DNA from: Pannonibacter phragmitetus DSM 14782
GTDB lineage: Bacteria > Pseudomonadota > Alphaproteobacteria > Rhizobiales > Stappiaceae
Length of the DNA: 64,000 bases
Assembly (NCBI RefSeq): GCF_000382365.1
Contig: NZ_KB908217.1
Coordinates: 1-64,000 of the forward strand
Reading direction: 5' to 3'
Shown here: in pieces, positions 17,620 through 26,037 of the stretch
How the letters are laid out: each line of letters opens with the position of its first letter
Numbering within the stretch: the first letter of the stretch is position 1
Notes under the pieces: generated by a model
The model's input: only the letters and a program-made list of their open reading frames with translations
What the model was told of the DNA's origin: nothing
Databases searched by the model: none
Translations under genes and position numbers: made by a program

Positions 17620-17657
17620 GCCTTGCGGCGCAGGCGTCACTGCTTGTGCCGCAAGGC
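17620..17657 (+). terminator. Hairpin after the caspase-fusion gene
   Basis: GCCTTGCGGC (17620-17629) and its exact complement GCCGCAAGGC (17648-17657) begin 4 bases after the stop codon. The 18-base loop and absent T-run make it a weak intrinsic terminator candidate. Confidence 0.45.
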
Positions 17658-17758
17658 CCCGGAATTTTGCCGAACGCCGCAGTGGCGGGAGGCACATTCA
17701 TACTTGGAAGTACTTTTCAGTTGATCGGAAGGGCGGCTCTTGCTGTCCTTCCTTTTTG

Positions 17759-18103
17759 TTACCGCAAGGCAAACAGGCAGAAGCGTTCCAGCCGGGAAAT
17801 GAGTGCTTTCTGGCTGGTGACACCGCATTTTGCCATGGCGGACTTCAACTGCTTGCGGGCCGTATCGAGCCGGATGCCCTGCTGGCTTGCGTGATCATCC
17901 AGTCCTGTGCCTGCGGAAATGGCCTCGATCACCCGGCATTCGGCCGGTGTCAGCCTGAAGAGCGCACCAAAGCGGGCAACCTCTGCGGAACTGATTGCCA
18001 GACCCGGATTGATGGGCGTGAGCAGCATTAGCATGGCAGGGGCAGTGAACATCGGAAACTGTTCGAGAATAGGGGCCGCCGAAAGCACTCGGACACCCGT
18101 CAT
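17759..18103 (-). pseudogene. LuxR-type regulator, C-terminal half (frameshifted)
   Basis: A 114-residue frame carrying the DNA-binding end of a LuxR-type regulator: FRLTPAECRVIEAISAGTGL and LKSAMAKCGVTSQKALIS. It matches, motif by motif, the HTH of the full-length regulator at 2786-3784, where both halves are in one frame. The ATG at 18103 overlaps the TGA of the N-terminal piece (ATGA), so the two products could be translated in sequence. Comparison with the paralogue argues instead that one ancestral ~375-residue gene was split by a small indel. The sequence cannot decide between decay, programmed frameshift and sequencing error. Confidence 0.75.
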
Positions 18104-18888
18104 GGCGAGCGTTTCAGGGTTTCGGCCATGAAGCTTGCTGATCCCGCGCCTTCCCCGTCCTGGAGATCCTGCAAGGCGCGTTGCCAGGCCATTTCACTGT
18201 TGCGGTGCCGGAAGGTGACAGTGCCTTGGCGCACCGAAATGAGGCCGCTGGAAAACTGCGTCTCGGCAAGTGCATTGGCAAACAGCACCCTCCGGTTCAT
18301 GTCCAGCACCACGCCCCCCTTGCCCTCAAGGGCAAAGAGATCAGCCAGCATCTGCCGTTGCAGTTGCAGCTGAATTTTGATCGTATAGAAGCTGAGCGCA
18401 TTGCGCAGATGCGGCAGTAACCGGGCCAGCCGTGTCAACTGATCTGGTTCGAACGGGTCTGTATCATTCTGCGGGGCTATGCCGATGCCCATGAGAAGGC
18501 GGCCGCTGGACAGGTTGGCAAGCGCGAGATTGCGCATGCCGTTGCCGGCCAGAATCTCATTGTAGACCGTGTCCTGCCGCTTCTCTTCCTCGCTCAGCAC
18601 ATCCTGTTCCAGCAGGATCCTGCCGACCTGTGCCGCCGCAATCCGCGGCACCCGGCGCTCAATGGCGAAATAGTCACCGAGATAGCGGGCGTAGGCTGCA
18701 TCATCTCTCCGGACAAAATGCTCAATCACCGGTGGCGCGCCGGGCTTGTCCAGAACGACAAGGTTTACAGAAGATCCGCCGGTGAAATCTGAAAAACCGG
18801 CGAGAGCCCTGTCCCATAGGTCAGGGTTGACAGCTGCCTCAAAGAATATGTCCCCCAGCTTGATGAATTCCGTATCCTGATCGTCCAT
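18100..18888 (-). pseudogene. LuxR-type regulator, N-terminal half (frameshifted)
   Basis: 262 residues forming the sensor-like half of the regulator completed by the frame at 17759-18103. Its start (DIFFEAAVNPDLWDRALAGF) aligns with the untranslatable 5' extension of the 2786-3784 paralogue. Residues ~55-160 (YARYLGDYFAIERRVPRIAA) and ~180-230 (a PAS-like GGVVLDMNRRVLFANALAET) suggest ligand sensing. The frame ends ETLKRSP-stop where the paralogue continues into its HTH. It faces the caspase-fusion gene tail-to-tail, so it may have regulated that locus; that link is positional only. Confidence 0.75.
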
Positions 18889-19208
18889 GAAAGGTCCCCC
18901 GTCTTGCTGGCTGAGGCGCAGAATGATCTGATAACAGATCTACGAGGACTTTTGCCGCTACGAAAATTTATGTCCAGAAATTATCCGAAGCAGAACGCAT
19001 CTTCTGAACAGCCCGGTGTGATGCTTGCGCAGCTCCCGGACAAAAAGAAAGCGCGGATGACCGGGGTCATCCGCGCCGAGGTGCGTCTTGGGAGGACTTT
19101 GAAAAAGGCCCGGACTTGCCGGCATGGCCGGTGTCCAAGCTCTTCTTGTTGTGGCGGTCCTCGGACCGCCGGGGTTCTTGTGGCGGGCGCTGCCGCCCGC
19201 CTCTGATG
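18889..19208. other. Intergenic region: promoter of the split regulator and hairpins after the GH31 operon
   Basis: Holds the upstream region of the LuxR-type gene and, on the right, a terminator (19041-19076) plus two GC-rich hairpins: GGCGGTCCTCGGACCGCC around 19153-19170 and GGCGGGCGCTGCCGCCCGCC around 19183-19202. No gene was found. Confidence 0.6.
19041..19076 (-). terminator. Rho-independent terminator of the GH31-TRAP operon
   Basis: Read on the minus strand: GCGCGGATGAC, loop CCCG, GTCATCCGCGC (pairing 19051-19061 with 19066-19076), then TTTCTTTTTG from the complement of 19041-19050. It lies ~130 bases past the GH31 stop. Confidence 0.85.
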
Positions 19209-21617
19209 TCAGGCGGCCGGAACGGTGACCGTGGCGCCGTTTGCAGCCACAACGCCGTTCACTGTCAGCTTACGCGTTTCGCCGGCCGGCAGGATCACCT
19301 TTGCCTCAGCCCATGCCGGGGAGTAGGTGCCCGTGCGGGAGAGGGTGAGGCTGATGCTGTCTGCATCGCTGGTCAGTTCCATGCGGATCAGGGCATGGTT
19401 GCCGTCCAGCGCGTTCGCGGCAAAGCCGTCGTCCGCATATTCATGACTGACGCTGGAAGCTGCCCCTTGTGCCGGGAAAATGGCGAGGGTGCGGGCCGTG
19501 TCCTTGCGGCTGTCGGCGCGGGTCAGGCCTTCGGCCAGTGGCAGCACGCTGCCGGCGCGCACGAACAGCGGCATGGAGCCAAGCGTGACGGGCAGGGTGA
19601 GTTCCTGACCGCCTGCATGCCATTCGCCAGTCCAGAAGTTCCACCAGCCTATGCTGTTCTCCGGCAGATAGAGCTTGCGCGATGTGGCGCCCTTGTCCAT
19701 GACGCTCGCCACCAGCAGGTCGCGGCCGATCAGGAATTCGTCGCTTTCGGCAAAGGTGAGTGCGTCACTCTCATGGTCGAGGAAGGTGGGGCGAAGCATC
19801 GGCTCGTCAGCCGTCACTGCCGCATGCAGCACCGTGTAGAGATACGGAAGCAGGCGGTAGCGGAACTTGATCGCGTTGCGGATGTGGTCCGTCACCTCCG
19901 GGAACATCCAGGGCTCGTTGACCGTGCGGTCGTCGTTCCAGGAATGGATGGTGAAGCGCGGGTGGAAGATGCCGTTCTGCACCCAGCGCACGAACAGCTC
20001 CGGCTCGGGACGCGGACCGGCAAAGCCACCTACGTCATGGCCGATGTTGTAGAGGCCGGAGAGCGACATTCCGAGGCCCATGCGGGTGTTGTAGCGCACG
20101 GTCTCCCAGGCGGTGCGGTTGTCGCCGGACCAGGTCTGGGCGTAACGCTGCAGCCCCGGTGCACCGGAACGGGAGATGAGATAGGGGCGCACATCCGGCT
20201 GGTGGCGCACCTGCGCCTCGTAGCTGGCGCGGGTCATCAGTACCGGCATCAGCGGACGGATCAGGCCAATGTCGATGGTCTCGCCAAAGCCGTTGCAGCG
20301 GGCGTGGCTGTCCCAGATCTCGTATTCGTTGTTGTCGTTCCAGGTGGAGTTGATGCCGTAGCCGAGCAGTTTCTCGGTCACGTTCTGCTGCCACCAGGCG
20401 ATGGTTTGCGGGTTGGTGAAGTCGAGGTGCGCGCCCTCGTCATCCCAGAACACCGAACGGGCGGGCGTGCCGCTCTCGCTGTCGAGAACGAAAAGCTTCT
20501 TCGCTGTCACATCGGCGAACATCGGGTGGTCCTGCAGCAGGCAGGGCTTGATGTTGGCCGCCAGATGCAGACCGGCGGCGGCGAATTTCGCCGACATGCC
20601 TGCTGGGTCCGGCACCTTGTCCGTGTTCCAGTTGAAGACGTAGCGCTTCAGGCCAATGGAGGTGTAGCCCGAGGACAGCTGGAAGCTGTCGCAGGGAATG
20701 TCGTGCTCTTCCACCAGCCGGACGAAGCCTTCCAGCTGCTCCTGCGCGTTGTCTGCATCGGTGTAATGCATCGTCGAGCCGGAGTAGCCGATGGTCCACA
20801 GCGGTGGGAAGGCGGTGCCGCCGGTGAGGCGGACATTGGCCTTGACCACATCCAGAACCGAGGCGCCCCAGCTCATGTAATAGTCGAGGTCGCCGTCCTC
20901 GGCGCGGTAGGCACGGTAGGGCTTGTGGTAGTTGTCCAGCTCGTTGCCGAGATCGAACCAGCTGCCTGCAAGGTTGTCGTAGAAGATGCCGAAGGCACCG
21001 GCTGAGGCCGTGCGGGTGACGCTGAAGGGCCAGTGCTTGTAGAGCGGGTCCGTCGAGCGGGCGTCGTAGCCCATGGCGTCGAGGTTGCGCATCTCGAAAC
21101 GGCGGCCGGAGCGTTCCACATCGCCTGCCTTTTCGCCAAGGCCGTAGACCCGCTCGCCGGTCTTGCGCAGCAGGAAATGGGCATGGGCGTGGGACTTCAC
21201 GTCCAGCAGATAGGCGCCGGTCGGGCGGTCTTCGGCAAAGACGAGGAAGCTGCCATCGGCCTGTTTCGCTTCCCACACGAAGGTGAGCGGCTTCGTGATG
21301 GTGAGGCGGAGCTTGTCCGTGGTGAGGACGATGCCCGCCTCGCCATTGTCCGTCAGCTTGAAGGCCGGGCAGGTGAAGCCGGAAAGGTCACGCCGCGAGC
21401 GGCCTTCCCACGGGGTTTCGCAAGGTGTGGCCGTGCCTTCAGGCTTGGGGGCCACGGTCCAGCTGCGGCCAAGGCGGAAGTCGCCGTTTTTGCGCAGCTG
21501 CACGCGGAACAGGGCGTCTTCCAGCACTTCCACGGTCATCACGTGGCGGCCTTCGATGGCCAGCTCGATGCCAGCCTCGATGGAACGGGTGAGGGTGAAT
21601 GTCTCAAGCGTTTTCAT
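19209..21617 (-). CDS. Glycoside hydrolase family 31 (alpha-glucosidase/xylosidase type)
   Basis: An 802-residue cytoplasmic enzyme (no signal peptide) of the YicI-like GH31 branch. The predicted nucleophile is Asp428 in STWNDNNEYE and the acid/base Asp499 in TWSGDNRTAW, close to YicI positions 416 and 482. Other signatures are GLGEKAGDVER, NIGHDVGGF and FHPRFTIHSWN. It would release alpha-linked monosaccharides from imported oligosaccharides or glycosides. It is the last gene of a minus-strand operon with TRAP membrane subunits DctQ and DctM, 15 bases after DctM. Given the neighbouring uxuA, a uronic-acid-containing alpha-glycoside is a reasonable but unproven substrate. Confidence 0.92.
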   Translation of the reverse strand: MKTLETFTLTRSIEAGIELAIEGRHVMTVEVLEDALFRVQLRKNGDFRLGRSWTVAPKPEGTATPCETPWEGRSRRDLSGFTCPAFKLTDNGEAGIVLTTDKLRLTITKPLTFVWEAKQADGSFLVFAEDRPTGAYLLDVKSHAHAHFLLRKTGERVYGLGEKAGDVERSGRRFEMRNLDAMGYDARSTDPLYKHWPFSVTRTASAGAFGIFYDNLAGSWFDLGNELDNYHKPYRAYRAEDGDLDYYMSWGASVLDVVKANVRLTGGTAFPPLWTIGYSGSTMHYTDADNAQEQLEGFVRLVEEHDIPCDSFQLSSGYTSIGLKRYVFNWNTDKVPDPAGMSAKFAAAGLHLAANIKPCLLQDHPMFADVTAKKLFVLDSESGTPARSVFWDDEGAHLDFTNPQTIAWWQQNVTEKLLGYGINSTWNDNNEYEIWDSHARCNGFGETIDIGLIRPLMPVLMTRASYEAQVRHQPDVRPYLISRSGAPGLQRYAQTWSGDNRTAWETVRYNTRMGLGMSLSGLYNIGHDVGGFAGPRPEPELFVRWVQNGIFHPRFTIHSWNDDRTVNEPWMFPEVTDHIRNAIKFRYRLLPYLYTVLHAAVTADEPMLRPTFLDHESDALTFAESDEFLIGRDLLVASVMDKGATSRKLYLPENSIGWWNFWTGEWHAGGQELTLPVTLGSMPLFVRAGSVLPLAEGLTRADSRKDTARTLAIFPAQGAASSVSHEYADDGFAANALDGNHALIRMELTSDADSISLTLSRTGTYSPAWAEAKVILPAGETRKLTVNGVVAANGATVTVPAA

Positions 21618-21632
21618 GACTTGTCTCCAGCG

Positions 21633-22949
21633 TCAGCCGCCATAACCCAGCAGCAGGCGCGGCAGCGCCAGGCTCAGATCCGGAACGTAGGTGATCAGCA
21701 GCAGCACGGCGAGCTGCATGGCCATCATCGGCAGCAACGGGCGGATGACACGGGCGATGGACACCTTTGCGACCGAACAGCCGACAAACAGCGCCGAGCC
21801 CACCGGCGGAGTGCAGATGCCGATGCACAGGTTGAAGGTCATCATCACGCCGAAATGGACCGGGTCCATGCCCAGATCTTTCACCACCGGCAGGAAGATG
21901 GGCGTGAAGATAAGCAGTGCTGGCGTCATGTCCATGAACATGCCGACGATCAGCAGCGCAATGTTGATGATCAGCAGCAGCACCAGCGGGTTGTCGGAGA
22001 GTGACAGCAGCAGGTCGGACACCGTGAAGGGGATGTCGGCAAAGGCCATGACACGGGACATGGCGATGGAGCAGCCGATCATCAGCAGCACGATGGACGT
22101 GGTGACGGCAGACTCCAGGAAAATGGCCGGCAGGTCCTTGACGCCGATCTCACGGTACCAGAACAGCGCAAGGATCAGGGTGTAGACCACGGCAACGGCA
22201 GAGGCTTCGGTCGCCGTGAAGGCGCCGCCGATGATGCCGCCCATGATGACGACGATGAGGCCCAGCGGCAGAATTGCGTCACCGGTCTTGCTGGCCACTT
22301 CTTTCCAGCTTGGACGGGGGGCGACCGGATAACCGCGCTTCTTTGCCACGATACCGGCGATGATCATGATGCCAAGGCCCATGAGGATGCCGGGCACATA
22401 GCCTGCGACGAACAGTGCAGCGATGGAGGTGCCGCCGGAAATCAGCGAGAAGACGATGAAGGTGGTTGACGGCGGAATCAGCAGGCCGGTGGGGCAGGAG
22501 GCAATGTTGACGGCTGCCGAGAAGGCGGGGTCATAGCCTTCCTTCTTCTGCAGCGGTGCCATCACGCCGCCAACGGCAGCAGCTGCAGCCACGGCGGAGC
22601 CGGAGATGGCGCCAAACATCATGTTGGCCAGCACGTTGCAGTGGGCGAGCGAGCCCGGCAGGCGGCCGCCAAGCACCTTGGCGAACTCGATGAGGCGCAG
22701 GGCAATGCCGCCACGGTTCATGATGTTGCCGGCCAGAATGAAGAAGGGCACTGCCAGCAGGGTGAAGCTGTCGAGGCCCGATGCCAGCTGCTGCGCCGTG
22801 TTGAAGATCGACTGGTCGAAAGTCAGGAACAGGGTGAAGGTGACGACCGTTGCAATGCCGATGGCGAAGGCGACCGGAACGCCAATGAACATCAGCAGGA
22901 AGAAGGCGCCAAACAGGGTGAGGGCGCTGATCAGTTCGCTTTCCATCAT
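21633..22949 (-). CDS. dctM: TRAP transporter large permease subunit (DctM)
   Basis: 438 residues with roughly a dozen membrane helices, the channel subunit of a tripartite ATP-independent periplasmic transporter. Family motifs: SLAHCNVLANMMFGAISGSA and CPTGLLIPPSTTFIVFSLIS in the N-terminal half, DMTPALLIFTPIFLPVVKDL and FNLCIGICTPPVG near the C-terminus. It uses the Na+ gradient to import an organic acid delivered by DctP. It follows dctQ by 3 bases, and the GH31 gene comes next. The binding protein is transcribed divergently at 23962. Confidence 0.95.
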   Translation of the reverse strand: MMESELISALTLFGAFFLLMFIGVPVAFAIGIATVVTFTLFLTFDQSIFNTAQQLASGLDSFTLLAVPFFILAGNIMNRGGIALRLIEFAKVLGGRLPGSLAHCNVLANMMFGAISGSAVAAAAAVGGVMAPLQKKEGYDPAFSAAVNIASCPTGLLIPPSTTFIVFSLISGGTSIAALFVAGYVPGILMGLGIMIIAGIVAKKRGYPVAPRPSWKEVASKTGDAILPLGLIVVIMGGIIGGAFTATEASAVAVVYTLILALFWYREIGVKDLPAIFLESAVTTSIVLLMIGCSIAMSRVMAFADIPFTVSDLLLSLSDNPLVLLLIINIALLIVGMFMDMTPALLIFTPIFLPVVKDLGMDPVHFGVMMTFNLCIGICTPPVGSALFVGCSVAKVSIARVIRPLLPMMAMQLAVLLLITYVPDLSLALPRLLLGYGG

Positions 22950-22952
22950 GGA

Positions 22953-23486
22953 TTATCCTTGGCCCTGGTCAGTGCCGGCAGTTGCATCGGCTTCAAGATC
23001 TTCAACGGGGGCATAGCGGCCTGTCACGAGGCCCGCGGCAAATTCGGCGCAATAGAGCAGCATCATGCCGCCGGACAGTGGCACGGCAGCATAGACATAG
23101 CCCATCGGCAGGCGCAGCGACGGGGTGACCTGGCCGGAGGCAAGTGTCTTCTGTACGAGCGCAAGTCCGCCCTTGACCATGACGATGGCGGCGAAGGCCG
23201 CGATCAGGGCGGTGACGATCAGTGCGAGAATACGCGCGACCTTTGGGGACGACATCTGCAGCAGCACGTCAATGGCCAGGTGCTTGCGCTGGCCAAGGGT
23301 GTAGGCAGCGCCGATAAGGCCAATCCACATGAACAGGAATCTTGCGGTCTCGTCCGTCAGGGTGCTGGGCGTGCCAAGAATGTAGCGCGACACCACCTGC
23401 CAGACGACGCAGGCGACCAGAACCGCGAAGACCGCGGCGATGAACAGGCCCAAAGCGTAGTCTACGCGGGCTTTCAGTGCATGCAT
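22953..23486 (-). CDS. dctQ: TRAP transporter small permease subunit (DctQ)
   Basis: A 177-residue four-helix protein (LGLFIAAVFAVLVACVVWQV, FLFMWIGLIGAAYTLGQRKH) of the DctQ family. It pairs with DctM and is needed for transport. It is first in the minus-strand operon dctQ-dctM-GH31. The start is an ATG preceded by GGAGGACATGCAGCC; it faces the shared 475-base regulatory region upstream. Confidence 0.93.
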   Translation of the reverse strand: MHALKARVDYALGLFIAAVFAVLVACVVWQVVSRYILGTPSTLTDETARFLFMWIGLIGAAYTLGQRKHLAIDVLLQMSSPKVARILALIVTALIAAFAAIVMVKGGLALVQKTLASGQVTPSLRLPMGYVYAAVPLSGGMMLLYCAEFAAGLVTGRYAPVEDLEADATAGTDQGQG

Positions 23487-23777
23487 GGCTGCATGTCCTC
23501 CTCGTGGGGCAAAGATGCAAGGCCCCTGTTTCCTCCCGGGACCTTTTATGTCCCGGCCTGCCTTTCAAGCTTGGTCTGCCGGTTTGCCATACCGGTTGTC
23601 CGCTTTCCTGCCCCAGGCCCGCGCCTTTTAAGGGCGTACTGGTCATGCGGCGGTTCGATGCGGCGGTTTATGCCACCTCTGCTGACAACTGTCCCGGTGT
23701 TGAAAACCTCAGACAATGCCCGGAAAAGAGGCGTTTTGCTCCTTTAACCGGCTGGCCAGAGAAAACCTATTTCCGGT

Positions 23778-23793
23778 AATTGGTCAACCAATT
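23778..23793. promoter_or_regulatory. UxuR/FadR-type operator, perfect palindrome
   Basis: AATTGGTCAACCAATT, an exact 7-2-7 palindrome. FadR-subfamily GntR regulators recognise TGGTnnACCA, and the E. coli UxuR/ExuR consensus is AAATTGGTATACCAATTT. The GntR gene at 25091 is the obvious partner. It lies immediately upstream of the TTGACA element. Confidence 0.8.
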
Positions 23794-23853
23794 TTCAAAA
23801 CCGGTTGACATTGGCTGTGCTTTGACGAAATTTCTGGTCGCGCGCCGGGCCTT

Positions 23854-23867
23854 TTTGATCAACCAAT
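23854..23867. promoter_or_regulatory. Second, weaker UxuR-type operator
   Basis: TTTGATCAACCAAT matches the palindrome at 23778-23793 with two changes in its left half-site, about 75 bases further toward dctP. It would lie downstream of the predicted promoter, a classic repression position. Confidence 0.55.
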
Positions 23868-23961
23868 CTGGTCGGAGGGTGCCGCCGGTTTCCGATGTAG
23901 CCGGCAGGGGGAGGTTCCTCGCCGCGCGCATCCTTGAAGTATCATCGGGAGGTAATTTGAC

Positions 23962-24942
23962 ATGCGTATGACCTATCGTCTCGGCGCTCTGGCTGGTGCA
24001 GCCCTGCTGGCTTTTTCCGCAACCGCCGACGCCCGCACCCTGAAGCTCAACCACAACAACCCGGAAGACCATCCGCTGCACAAGTCGATGGAATTCATGG
24101 CCAAGCGTGTGGATGAACTCACCAACGGCGATCTCAAGATCCGCGTCTATGCGAACGCGCAGCTGGGCAACCAGCGCGAATCCATGGAAATGCTGCAGAA
24201 CGGTTCGCTCGACATGGCCCGCTCCAACGCCAGCGAGCTGGAAGCCTTCGACGAATCCTACACCCCGCTGAACCTGCCGTTCCTGTTCAAGGACGAAGAG
24301 CACGCCTACAAGGTGTTCTCCGGCGAGATCGGCACCGACATTCTCGAAGCTTCGAAGGACAAGGGTTTCGTTGGCATCGCCTATTACGTGGAAGGCGCGC
24401 GCTCCTTCTATGCCAACAAGGAAATCAAGTCCCCGGCCGACCTGAAGGGCATGAAGATCCGCGTGCAGCCGAGCCCGACCGCGATCCGCATGGTCGAGCT
24501 GATGGGCGCAAGCCCGACCCCGATTGCCTATGGCGAGCTGTACAGCGCCCTGCAGCAGGGCGTGGTTGATGGCGCCGAGAACAACCCGCTGGCTCTGACC
24601 ACTGCCCGTCATGGTGAAGTCGCCAAGATCTTCTCCGAGGACGAGCACACCATGGTTCCCTCCGTGGTTCTGGTCTCCACCCAGACCTGGGACAGCCTGT
24701 CGGATGAAGAAAAGACTGCACTGAAGCAGGCTGCCCATGAGTCCATGGACCTGCACCGCGCCAGCTGGAACGAGCAGGTTGCCGCCGGCAAGGTGCAGGC
24801 CGAGAAGGAAATGGGCGTGAAGTTCGTGGCCGTCGAGAAGGCTCCGTTCGCTGAAGCCGTGAAGCCGATGATCGAGGAAGCTGCCGCCAAGTCTCCGCGC
24901 GTGGCTGACCTCATCAAGCGCATTCAGGCTGCTGGCGAGTAA
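23962..24942 (+). CDS. dctP: TRAP transporter substrate-binding protein (DctP)
   Basis: 326 residues with signal peptide (MRMTYRLGALAGAALLAFSATADA). The DctP core includes GMKIRVQPSPTAIRMVELMG, whose Arg contacts the ligand carboxylate in this family, and PIAYGELYSALQQGVVDGAE. It binds the acid ligand in the periplasm and hands it to DctQM, encoded divergently. The adjacent GntR gene and uxuA point to a hexuronate, glucuronide or aldonate ligand. It is followed by a strong hairpin terminator, so its mRNA is probably made separately and abundantly. Confidence 0.94.
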   Translation: MRMTYRLGALAGAALLAFSATADARTLKLNHNNPEDHPLHKSMEFMAKRVDELTNGDLKIRVYANAQLGNQRESMEMLQNGSLDMARSNASELEAFDESYTPLNLPFLFKDEEHAYKVFSGEIGTDILEASKDKGFVGIAYYVEGARSFYANKEIKSPADLKGMKIRVQPSPTAIRMVELMGASPTPIAYGELYSALQQGVVDGAENNPLALTTARHGEVAKIFSEDEHTMVPSVVLVSTQTWDSLSDEEKTALKQAAHESMDLHRASWNEQVAAGKVQAEKEMGVKFVAVEKAPFAEAVKPMIEEAAAKSPRVADLIKRIQAAGE

Positions 24943-24949
24943 GACAACC

Positions 24950-24984
24950 GGAATCCGGGTGCTCTGCACCCGGATTCCTCTTAT
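24950..24984 (+). terminator. Hairpin terminator after dctP
   Basis: GGAATCCGGGTGC (24950-24962), loop TCT, GCACCCGGATTCC (24966-24978), then TCTTATGTTT. A 13-bp perfect stem 7 bases after the dctP stop; partial read-through to the regulator is possible. Confidence 0.8.
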
Positions 24985-25090
24985 GTTTCAGGGGGAAGGT
25001 GGGCATTAGCGCTGCATCCTGCAATTGACGCGATGTGGCCGTTTGCCGGACACTTGAGGATTGAAGCAGACCGGCAGGAGGAGCGGGGCC

Positions 25091-25876
25091 ATGGGAACGG
25101 GTCCTGACGCCGGATGGAGGAAGAAGATGATCGAGGCATCCGGCAGGCGGCGCTACGAGGAGGTGGCGGAGGCCCTGCGGCGGGAGCTGGCCGGGGGAAC
25201 CTATCAGCCCGGCGACCGCATGAAGCCCGAGCGGCAGATTTCTGACGAGCTGGGTGTTTCGCGCTCCATCGTGCGCGAGGCGATCCTGAGGCTCGAAATC
25301 GAAGGGCTTGTCGATGTGCGCAAGGGCTCCGGCACCTATGTGGTGAAGGTGCCCGCCGGTGATGACACCGGCACGCGCGGAGACATCGGCCCTTTCGAAT
25401 TGCTGCAGGCGCGGCAGGTGCTGGAAAGCTCCATCGCCGCCTTTGCAGCCACCACTGTGACCAAGGCCGACATCCTGCGCCTGCGCGAGGCGATGGAGAT
25501 GGAGCGCCGTGCCATCGCAGAGGACACGGGTGACTATTCCGGTGACGAGCTGTTTCATCATCTCATCGCCGAAGCCACCCAGAACAGCGTGCTGGTCGAC
25601 ATGATCGACGAGCTGTGGCGCAAGCGCGAGCAGAGCCCCATGTGGGCCCGCCTGCATGCGCGCATCTTCGACCGGACCTACCGGCACCGCTGGCTGGAGG
25701 ATCATCAGGCGATCCTCACTGCCCTGCAGTGCCGCGACCCGCGCGCAGCCCGGCAGGCGATGTGGCAGCACCTTGAAAACGTGCGCCAGACCCTGATGGA
25801 ACTGTCCGACGTGGATGACCCGCAGTTTGATGGCTATCTGTTCGACAGCCGCCCCGCCGCAACTGCCGTCTCCTGA
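25091..25876 (+). CDS. GntR-family regulator, FadR/UxuR subfamily
   Basis: 261 residues from ATG 25091 (RBS AGGAGGAG, 7 bases spacing); ATG 25127 with GGAGGA is an equal alternative. The N-terminal winged helix-turn-helix (RRELAGGTYQPGDRMKPERQ, ELGVSRSIVREAILRLE, VRKGSGTYV) is followed by an FCD ligand-binding domain, residues ~100-240, with metal-site histidines (ELFHHLIAEAT, HRWLEDHQAIL). It is expected to repress the divergent TRAP genes through the TTGGTCAACCAA operators until a uronate or its degradation product binds. It precedes uxuA on the same strand. Confidence 0.92.
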   Translation: MGTGPDAGWRKKMIEASGRRRYEEVAEALRRELAGGTYQPGDRMKPERQISDELGVSRSIVREAILRLEIEGLVDVRKGSGTYVVKVPAGDDTGTRGDIGPFELLQARQVLESSIAAFAATTVTKADILRLREAMEMERRAIAEDTGDYSGDELFHHLIAEATQNSVLVDMIDELWRKREQSPMWARLHARIFDRTYRHRWLEDHQAILTALQCRDPRAARQAMWQHLENVRQTLMELSDVDDPQFDGYLFDSRPAATAVS

Positions 25877-26037
25877 AGGCGGGCTCTGCGGGGAGAGAGT
25901 GGAGCACTGACGAAGGGCATTGGCCCGCTGAACCGAGTTTCCGCCGGAACCTGGCCCGCCCGCAGGATTGAGCAGGGCAGGCCGTCCGGCATTTCCTTCC
26001 AAGTCCCCCCAACCGCCTCCAATTGAGGAAACCCATC

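Larger units (their letters stand above)
23487..23961. promoter_or_regulatory. Divergent promoter region of the hexuronate-type TRAP genes
   Basis: A 475-base region between dctQ (minus) and dctP (plus). It holds the two GntR-type operators annotated separately (23778-23793 and 23854-23867) and, between them, a TTGACA at 23805-23810 usable as a -35 for dctP. A weak -10 (AAATTT, 23828-23833) lies 17 bases further. The left part, next to dctQ, shows only short GC-rich dyads. No coding sequence was seen. Confidence 0.65.

Noticed and set aside
19116-21005. Long open frame (629 codons) antisense to the GH31 gene
   Set aside because: It mirrors the GC-rich GH31 coding sequence, has no family resemblance, no signal or ribosome site, and is low-complexity (His/Val/Gly/Arg-rich). 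Similar antisense frames at 5602-6765, 25834-27084, 38007-39614 and 51064-53127 were dropped for the same reason.
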